Source: an uncultured Clostridia bacterium (lineage in GTDB: Bacteria; Bacillota; Clostridia; Oscillospirales; Ruminococcaceae). Taken from it: DNA of 58,963 nucleotides. Shown here in pieces: positions 53,997-58,963 of the stretch. Below the pieces are notes generated by a model, which made no database searches, was not told where the DNA came from, and saw only the letters and a list, made by a program, of their open reading frames with translations. Positions within the stretch are counted from its first letter, which is position 1; each line of letters starts with the position of its first letter. The position numbers and the translations under genes are program-made. The DNA lies in NCBI GenBank assembly GCA_944386805.1, contig CALXCO010000014.1:1-58963 (forward strand), read 5' to 3'.

Positions 53997-55403
53997 ATGA
54001 GTAAAAACCAGTCCCTCGACAGGACAACCTTGCAGCAGGCTGCAATCGACCCGAATGGCGTGCAGGATTTTATCGACGCCTGCCTCCAAAACGGCAGTGA
54101 ACTGCATCAGCTGATGATTATCCGGGATGGGAAGGTGGCGTTTGAAGGCTGTTCCGACCCCTACCAGCCGCAGGACCGGCGGCATGTCTATTCGATCAGC
54201 AAAAGCTGGACCGCCACTGCGGTCGGCTTTGCGATCGCCGAAGGACGGCTGTCCCTGACCGATCAGGTGGTGTCCTTCTTCCCGGATGACCTTCCGCCTG
54301 ACCCCAGTAAAAACCTGATGGAGATGCAGGTCCGTGATTTGCTGGTGATGGGCTGCGGTCAGGACACCGAACCGACCGTCCGCAGAACCGACCATTGGGT
54401 GCATGCCTTTTTCCAGCACCCGGTCCCGCACCGTCCCGGAACGAAGTTTTTATACAATACCGCCGGGAGCTATATTCTGGCGGCAATCGTCCAGAAGGTC
54501 ACCGGACAGGATCTGGTCGACTATCTCCGTCCCCGGCTGTTTGAGCCATTGGGGATTGAGCAGGTCTCCTGGGACCATTCCCCCGAAGGCATCTGCTGCG
54601 GCGGTTTTGGTATCCACCTGCTCGCCGAGGATATCGCAAAACTGGGGCTGGTCTACCTCAACGGCGGCCATTGGCAGGATAAACAGCTGCTGCCCGAAGA
54701 CTGGGTCCGGCAGGCTGTCTCCCGCCAGATTAGCAATGCTCCGCATCCTGACCCCGACTGGGCACAGGGATATGGCTATCAAATCTGGCAGTGCCGGCAT
54801 GGGTGCTTCCGATTCGATGGGGCGTATGGACAGTATATGGTCGCCATCCCGCAGAAAAATGCGCTGGTGGTGGCGCTCAGCCATACCGTCCAGATGCAGG
54901 TGTTCCTGGATGCGCTGTGGGAACATCTGCTCCCGGCCTTCGACCGCATGCCGGCAGCCGATAGCTGCCCTGAACTGCCGCCCTGTCCGGTTCCTCAGCA
55001 TCGGGGACGGTGTTTCAATGCCGAATATACCTGCACCGAAAATCCTTGGGGAATCGGTTCGGTCTCGGTCCGCTGCTATGAGGACGGCGGCCAGATCGTC
55101 CTCCATACGGCTGAACACGCCGTCTGCCTGGCCTTTGGGACCGACGAATGGAGACGGACCCAGGTCATCGGGTGCCCGATTTGCCCGGATGTGCTGGGGG
55201 TCGTGACCAGTCCGGCCGACCATATCGTCGCCGCTGCCGGTGGATGGGATGGCGATACATTGCAGGTGACGGTCCGCTACTGCGATACCCCCCATGCCAT
55301 CGTCTGGCAGCTGGATACCGGCTCCGATACCCTGACGTTTTCGGGTGAAACCCGCGCGTTTTCTGAAAACGGCGGCTGTGCCGTCCCGCTGCACCGGAGG
55401 TGA
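53997..55403 (+). CDS. serine hydrolase of the beta-lactamase/EstB family
   Basis: A 468-residue serine hydrolase. The SxxK motif is SISK (Ser66, Lys69), the Tyr motif YNT (Tyr153), and the third motif region FRFDGAYGQY. These are the catalytic elements of class C beta-lactamase-like esterases and peptidases (PF00144). The last 140 residues form an extra beta-domain (after RGRCFNAEYTCTENPWG). No signal peptide, so it is not a penicillin-binding protein of the envelope; in this operon an esterase removing acyl groups is more likely. ATG 53997 follows AAAGGAGCG; TTG 53994 is in frame too. Confidence 0.8.
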   Translation: MSKNQSLDRTTLQQAAIDPNGVQDFIDACLQNGSELHQLMIIRDGKVAFEGCSDPYQPQDRRHVYSISKSWTATAVGFAIAEGRLSLTDQVVSFFPDDLPPDPSKNLMEMQVRDLLVMGCGQDTEPTVRRTDHWVHAFFQHPVPHRPGTKFLYNTAGSYILAAIVQKVTGQDLVDYLRPRLFEPLGIEQVSWDHSPEGICCGGFGIHLLAEDIAKLGLVYLNGGHWQDKQLLPEDWVRQAVSRQISNAPHPDPDWAQGYGYQIWQCRHGCFRFDGAYGQYMVAIPQKNALVVALSHTVQMQVFLDALWEHLLPAFDRMPAADSCPELPPCPVPQHRGRCFNAEYTCTENPWGIGSVSVRCYEDGGQIVLHTAEHAVCLAFGTDEWRRTQVIGCPICPDVLGVVTSPADHIVAAAGGWDGDTLQVTVRYCDTPHAIVWQLDTGSDTLTFSGETRAFSENGGCAVPLHRR

Positions 55404-55408
55404 CCGAC

Positions 55409-56473
55409 ATGTCCTTTGTATCTGAACAGCTCTCCGCCCGGAACCTTCCGCCGCTCAGCTTTGACGGCTGTGACCCGGAGACCCGCCGCCGTGAAATCGT
55501 CGGCATCCTTTCGGAACAGATCTATGGGCGAACGCCCGACTTTCCGTCCGAAGTCTCGGCGGCACTGACCTACCAGTATGACAACTGCTTCGGCGGTCAT
55601 GCCCGCCACTGCCATTATGACCTGACCGTGACGGCGCCGTCCGGACGGTATACCTTCCCGCTGTACCTCACCATCCCGAAGTCCGATCGGAAGGTCCCGC
55701 TGGTGCTGTACATCAGCTTTGAGATGGACACGCCGAGCGGCTTTACACCCGATGAGGAAATCAACGGACGGGGTGTCGCACTCGCAAAGTTCTGTTATGC
55801 CGATATCACCGCCGACTGTTCCGACGGTTTTACCTCCGGTATTGCGCCGATGTTTGCCCGCAAACCCGGCGCGCCTGATCTCTGGGGAAAGCTGGGCATG
55901 TGGGCATGGGCGGCAAGCCGTGCCCTCGATTTTCTGCTGACCCTCGACCTGTTTGACCCGCAGAAAATCGCGGTCGCCGGTCATTCCCGCCTCGGCAAGG
56001 CCGCACTGTGGTGCGCTGCCCAGGACACACGCTTCCAGTATGTCTTTTCCAACAACGCAGGCTGTGCGGGAGATGCGCTGACACGCGGCAAGTCGGGCGA
56101 GGATATCGAACGGATTACCAGCGTGTTCGGCTACTGGTTCTGTGACCGGTACAGGACCTATGCCGGCGACGCTATCGCCGGCATGCCGTTCGACCAGCAC
56201 TACCTGCTTGCGGCAATCGCTCCCCGGCATGTCGCAGTCGGTGCGTCCAGCCTGGACAGCTGGGCTGACCCGGTATCCGAGTTTCTCTGCTGTCATGCCG
56301 CATCGCCGGCATGGGAGGCTTACCATCTGCCCGGATTGATCGCACCGGCTGACCATCTGCCCGAAGCGGGCAGCGCATGGTCGGATGGCTGCATCGCCTT
56401 CCACTGCCGTGAGGGTACACACAGCATCTGCCGTGCCGACTGGAAGGAATATCTCGATTTCCTGCTGAAATAA
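55409..56473 (+). CDS. CE15-like glucuronoyl esterase / alpha/beta hydrolase
   Basis: A 354-residue alpha/beta hydrolase resembling carbohydrate esterase family 15. Nucleophile Ser193 is in VAGHSRLGKAALW, close to the CE15 GxSRxGK motif; SNNAGCAGDAL follows, and His338 lies in REGTHSICR. CE15 enzymes split esters of glucuronic acid with lignin or other alcohols. The motif starts GHS where classical CE15 has GCS, so a related esterase is possible. No signal peptide. ATG 55409 is 8 nt behind CGGAGG, which overlaps the previous stop; GTG 55400 is within the ribosome site. It is the last gene of the operon. Confidence 0.75.
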   Translation: MSFVSEQLSARNLPPLSFDGCDPETRRREIVGILSEQIYGRTPDFPSEVSAALTYQYDNCFGGHARHCHYDLTVTAPSGRYTFPLYLTIPKSDRKVPLVLYISFEMDTPSGFTPDEEINGRGVALAKFCYADITADCSDGFTSGIAPMFARKPGAPDLWGKLGMWAWAASRALDFLLTLDLFDPQKIAVAGHSRLGKAALWCAAQDTRFQYVFSNNAGCAGDALTRGKSGEDIERITSVFGYWFCDRYRTYAGDAIAGMPFDQHYLLAAIAPRHVAVGASSLDSWADPVSEFLCCHAASPAWEAYHLPGLIAPADHLPEAGSAWSDGCIAFHCREGTHSICRADWKEYLDFLLK

Positions 56474-56495
56474 CCATCGTCTGGGAAAACACGCC

Positions 56496-56524
56496 TTGAC
56501 AAACCGGGAAATATCCAGTATAAT
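56496..56524 (+). promoter_or_regulatory. consensus promoter of the phage-type replication genes
   Basis: TTGACA (56496-56501) and TATAAT (56519-56524) are 17 nt apart, a perfect promoter. It marks the start of a new, probably mobile, transcription unit. Confidence 0.85.
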
Positions 56525-56630
56525 AGAAGTATAGAGAATGAATGTTCGATTGCTATTCGGCAGTCGGACATATCTTTTACCGGTTCGGCAAACATTTATT
56601 CAACGAAACGTTTGACAGGAGGGCGACAGA

Positions 56631-57614
56631 TTGTCCAAGCGGTATTTCTGGCTTAAACTAAAAGATGACTTCTTTGATGACGATACCATCCGCTATATTG
56701 AAGAACAGGAAAACGGGGTAGTCTACTCCAATTTCTACCTCAAACTCTGCCTCAAATCCCTGAAAACTGGCGGAAAGCTGATGCGTTTGGTCGGTAACCG
56801 CCTGATTCCGTATGATGTCGCGGCTTTGGCACGACTGACCAATATTCCGGCAGACACGGTTGCGGTTGCGATGCAGCTGTTTCAAAAAATTGGTTTGGTC
56901 GAACAGTTGGAACAGGGCGAGATTCTGTTGCCGCAGATCAATGAAATGATTGGTTCTGAAACAGATAAGGCAGAAACGATGCGCAGAAAACGGGCAGAAG
57001 ATCGGTTAAAAGGGAACATTGTTACTCCGTTGTTACCCGAACGTTACCCAGAGTATAGAGATAGAGATAAAGAGAAAGATATAGAGATAGATACAGAGAC
57101 AGAGAAAGATACAGAGACAGAGAAAGAAAAAGAGGGAGAGGGAGAAACGCGGCAGGCCGATCAAGCGGGGGAGGATTTGCCGGAGAAAGAACAAACGTTT
57201 AAAACAAATCCCGTTTCCCGTCCTGACGGACGGCCCACCCCGCAGTCAGTCCCTTATCAGCAGGTGCAAAAGCTGTATAACTCGATCTGTCTCCACCTTC
57301 CCCGTTGTCAGACGCTGTCCGACAGCCGACGGCGTGCCGTCAAGGCACGCTTCCAAAGCGGCAAACGGTTGGAGGACTTTCAGCTGCTGTTTGAAAAAGC
57401 AGAAGCGAGCAGGTTCTTGCGGGGAGACAACCCAAGAGGGTGGCAGGCGGACTTTGACTGGCTGATTGGGGACACCCATATGGTCAGGGTTCTGGAAGGC
57501 ATTTACGACGATATCAAGGGGGTCAATCAGCATGGATGTGGAAATGGTACGCAAACTGGTTCGGGAAAAATCGCTGGAGGAATTGCGGAAATACCTGGCG
57601 GTATACGACTCTGA
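56631..57614 (+). CDS. phage replisome organiser / DnaD-type initiator
   Basis: A 327-residue replication protein. The first 120 residues match phage replisome-organiser N-terminal domains (SKRYFWLKLKDDFFDDDTIRYIEEQ, YSNFYLKLCLKSLKTGGKL, RLTNIPADTVAVAMQLF): a winged helix that binds the phage origin. A charged repeat linker (about 140-180, RDKEK, DTETEK) follows, then a second DNA-binding part (FLRGDNPRGWQADFDWLIG) resembling the DnaD/DnaB C-terminal domain. TTG 56631 is the start, 10 nt behind AGGAGGGCG. It is followed by its helicase loader. Presence signals a prophage or integrative element beginning near 56.5 kb. Confidence 0.82.
   Translation: MSKRYFWLKLKDDFFDDDTIRYIEEQENGVVYSNFYLKLCLKSLKTGGKLMRLVGNRLIPYDVAALARLTNIPADTVAVAMQLFQKIGLVEQLEQGEILLPQINEMIGSETDKAETMRRKRAEDRLKGNIVTPLLPERYPEYRDRDKEKDIEIDTETEKDTETEKEKEGEGETRQADQAGEDLPEKEQTFKTNPVSRPDGRPTPQSVPYQQVQKLYNSICLHLPRCQTLSDSRRRAVKARFQSGKRLEDFQLLFEKAEASRFLRGDNPRGWQADFDWLIGDTHMVRVLEGIYDDIKGVNQHGCGNGTQTGSGKIAGGIAEIPGGIRL
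57054..57146 (+). repeat. purine-rich short tandem repeat inside the replication gene
   Basis: AGAGAT, AGAGAC and AGAAAG units alternate for about 90 bases. They encode the charged linker RDRDKEKDIEIDTETEKDT. Such tracts change length by slippage and can hold phage origin sequences. Confidence 0.7.
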
Positions 57615-58425
57615 CGCCGAAAAAATTCAGGGCATGTCCGGAGCAGAGATGCTCCGGTATATGGCCTCCCGGCCACGTCCGCAGGTGCCCTGGCTGGATG
57701 AGTACGCCGAAGCCTGCAAGATCGTCGAGTATAACCTCTCTCCAGGCAAGCTGACCGGCTATGACTGCCCGATCTGCCGCAATAAGGGCAACCTGATCGG
57801 CATCGACGATGCCGGCAAACAGGTGCTCTGGCTGTGCAGCTGCCGGGAAAAGCGCCAGATTATCCGCAATGCCCACAGCTCCAACCTCGGTGAACTGCTC
57901 CAGAAGCGCTTCTCCAACTTCCGTATCGAGGAGGACTGGCAGAAGGTGATGGTCAAAGCTGCCCGCGATTTTGCAGCCGAAGGCGGCAAAGGGTGGCTTG
58001 CGATGCTGGGCCAGACCGGCTGCGGCAAGACCCACCTCTGTTCGGCTGCCGCCAACCAGCTGCTCAATATGGGCCGGAAGGTCGTCTATATGCTCTGGAC
58101 GACCGATGCGCGCCAGCTCAAACGGCTGTCGATGGAGGAAGTGTATGACCGGATGTTCGACCGGTTCCGAAAGGCGGACGTGCTCTACATCGACGACCTG
58201 TTCAAGGGCAAAATCACCGATGCCGACGTCCAGCTCTGCTACGACCTGCTCAACTTCCGCTACAACGACAGCCGTCTGACGACCATCCTGTCCAGTGAAC
58301 TGAGCCTCGAACAGATTCAGGCGGTCGACGGGGCGATTGCCGGACGGATACGGGAGCGGTGCGGCAAAAACTTTGTGACGGTGTCGCCCGACCCGAACAA
58401 AAACTGGCGGTTACGGCAAAATTGA
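57532..58425 (+). CDS. DnaC/DnaI-type helicase loader ATPase
   Basis: A 297-residue AAA+ loader. The N-terminal half contains a zinc-binding set (CPICRNKGN then LCSCREKR), as in DnaI. Walker A is GQTGCGKTH (Lys166), Walker B VLYIDDLFKG, and the arginine end RIRERCGKNF. It overlaps the replisome organiser by 83 nt; ATG 57532 lies 8 nt behind AAGGGGG. It would load the host DnaB-type helicase at the phage origin bound by the upstream protein. Confidence 0.85.
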   Translation: MDVEMVRKLVREKSLEELRKYLAVYDSDAEKIQGMSGAEMLRYMASRPRPQVPWLDEYAEACKIVEYNLSPGKLTGYDCPICRNKGNLIGIDDAGKQVLWLCSCREKRQIIRNAHSSNLGELLQKRFSNFRIEEDWQKVMVKAARDFAAEGGKGWLAMLGQTGCGKTHLCSAAANQLLNMGRKVVYMLWTTDARQLKRLSMEEVYDRMFDRFRKADVLYIDDLFKGKITDADVQLCYDLLNFRYNDSRLTTILSSELSLEQIQAVDGAIAGRIRERCGKNFVTVSPDPNKNWRLRQN

Positions 58426-58445
58426 TGCGGAAAGCAGGTGAGCAG

Positions 58446-58772
58446 ATGAGAACCATACCGGTCAGACTGGACAATCCGGCACCGATTTTGCTCGGACGGC
58501 AGGGAGATCCTGCCGGTTCGGTGGTGGTCTGGAATATCGCTGGGTGGCAGCGATGCCACGGCGATGGCAGGGTGACGCTGCTGTATACGCTGGACGGTGC
58601 CGAGGACATCCTCTATCCCTGCCGGGTCAGGGTGGACGGTGACCGGGTGGAATGGCTGGTGACGCCGGACGATCTTGCAATCGAGGTCCGGGGCAAATGC
58701 CAGCTGGTGTATACCGTCGGCGATGTGATTGTCGCATACAGCCCGGTGTATCCGACCCGGACAGCTGGATAA
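58446..58772 (+). CDS. phage-type small protein, BppU-like N-terminal domain
   Basis: A 108-residue protein. IPVRLDNPAPILLGRQGDP, SVVVWNIAGW and KCQLVYTVGDVIVAYSPVY resemble the N-terminal domain of phage baseplate/tail-associated proteins of gut Clostridia, which usually continue with a variable tail. Here the frame stops inside a 123-bp tandem repeat (58739 onward), so the end may be truncated or rebuilt. Finding a structural-type gene directly after a helicase loader is unusual. AGGTGAG precedes the ATG. Confidence 0.55.
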   Translation: MRTIPVRLDNPAPILLGRQGDPAGSVVVWNIAGWQRCHGDGRVTLLYTLDGAEDILYPCRVRVDGDRVEWLVTPDDLAIEVRGKCQLVYTVGDVIVAYSPVYPTRTAG

Positions 58773-58963
58773 ACTACGCCGGATTATGCGAGGGTAACCG
58801 GCAGATAGGCCGCCTCATTGGTCAATGGGTCGCGCCGGGTGTAATCAAACAGCACCGCCGTCAGCCCGGTGTATCCGACCCGGACGGCTGGATAAACTAC
58901 GCCGGATTATGCGAGGGTAACCGGCAGATAGGCCGCCTCATTGGTCAATGGGTCGCGCCGGGT
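58739..58963. repeat. 123-bp tandem repeat running off the window
   Basis: 58739-58861 is repeated from 58862 to the end (102 bases seen) with one mismatch (ACAGCTGG against ACGGCTGG at the eleventh to twelfth base of GACCCGGAC...). 123 is a multiple of three, so the frame is kept on both strands. The contig probably ends here because of the repeat, or the repeat is an assembly artefact. Confidence 0.85.
58907..58963 (-). CDS. possible 3' end of a minus-strand gene, partial
   Basis: On the minus strand the window edge reads TRRDPLTNEAAYLPVTLA followed by TAA (58909-58907). The same end with the same stop recurs 123 bp on (TAA 58786-58784), preceded by AVLFDYTRRDPLT. It looks like a genuine C-terminus that was duplicated. 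The family is unknown. Confidence 0.3.
   Translation of the reverse strand, partial: TRRDPLTNEAAYLPVTLA

Noticed and set aside
57054-57146. CRISPR-like array
   Set aside because: Units are 6 bp, purine-rich and in frame within a coding gene; no repeat-spacer layout. No CRISPR array was seen anywhere in the window.

Overview
The window looks like a chromosomal contig from a gut-type Bacillota of class Clostridia, probably Oscillospiraceae/Ruminococcaceae. Supporting signs are Gram-positive lipoprotein signals, strong AGGAGG ribosome sites, a T-box leader, LplB/YtcP-type sugar ABC transporters with YesMN-type two-component regulators, and IS21/IS66 fossils. The family assignment is inference; no rRNA or marker gene is present.

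Left part (1-8.4 kb) is an AT-rich accessory region. It holds a cluster of TGAGTGCC/GGCACTCA motifs, a DinJ/YafQ-type toxin-antitoxin pair with direct repeats in its promoter, and a 3' tRNA half that looks like an attachment site. It also holds a reverse transcriptase (RT) gene carrying one frameshift. The RT is preceded by a consensus promoter and a roughly 300-nt leader packed with perfect inverted repeats, and this cassette is bracketed by two imperfect 270-290-bp direct repeats. A small lipoprotein, a broken secreted metzincin protease with cell-wall-binding repeats, a membrane protein and transposase/regulator fossils follow.

Middle (8.4-24.5 kb) is GC-richer catabolic DNA. An AraC regulator fused to a GH39-like domain precedes an operon for a C-glycoside deglycosidase pair (DfgA/DfgB-like), two ABC permeases, a binding lipoprotein, two esterases, a GH5 enzyme and a Gfo/Idh/MocA dehydrogenase. 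None of the enzymes has a signal peptide, so small glycosides are probably imported, oxidised at the sugar and cleaved inside the cell. A CstA-family transporter under a T-box riboswitch follows.

24.7-32.2 kb is a two-component system / lipoprotein / ABC exporter operon that resembles cell-envelope-stress modules. 32.5-35.4 kb is a graveyard of fused fragments (ABC ATPase, FtsX permease, M56 peptidase, and the tail of a GH106-like glycosidase).

35.6-41.9 kb is a membrane-bound AraC regulator divergent from a second binding protein plus two permeases, paralogous to the first transporter. 42.1-56.5 kb is a YesMN two-component pair divergent from a third transporter. That transporter leads into a cytoplasmic GH2, sulfatase, cellulase-like hydrolase, serine hydrolase and CE15-like esterase series. 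The last 2.5 kb carries phage-type replication genes (replisome organiser, DnaC-like loader) and a phage-type small protein, and ends in a 123-bp tandem repeat at the contig edge.
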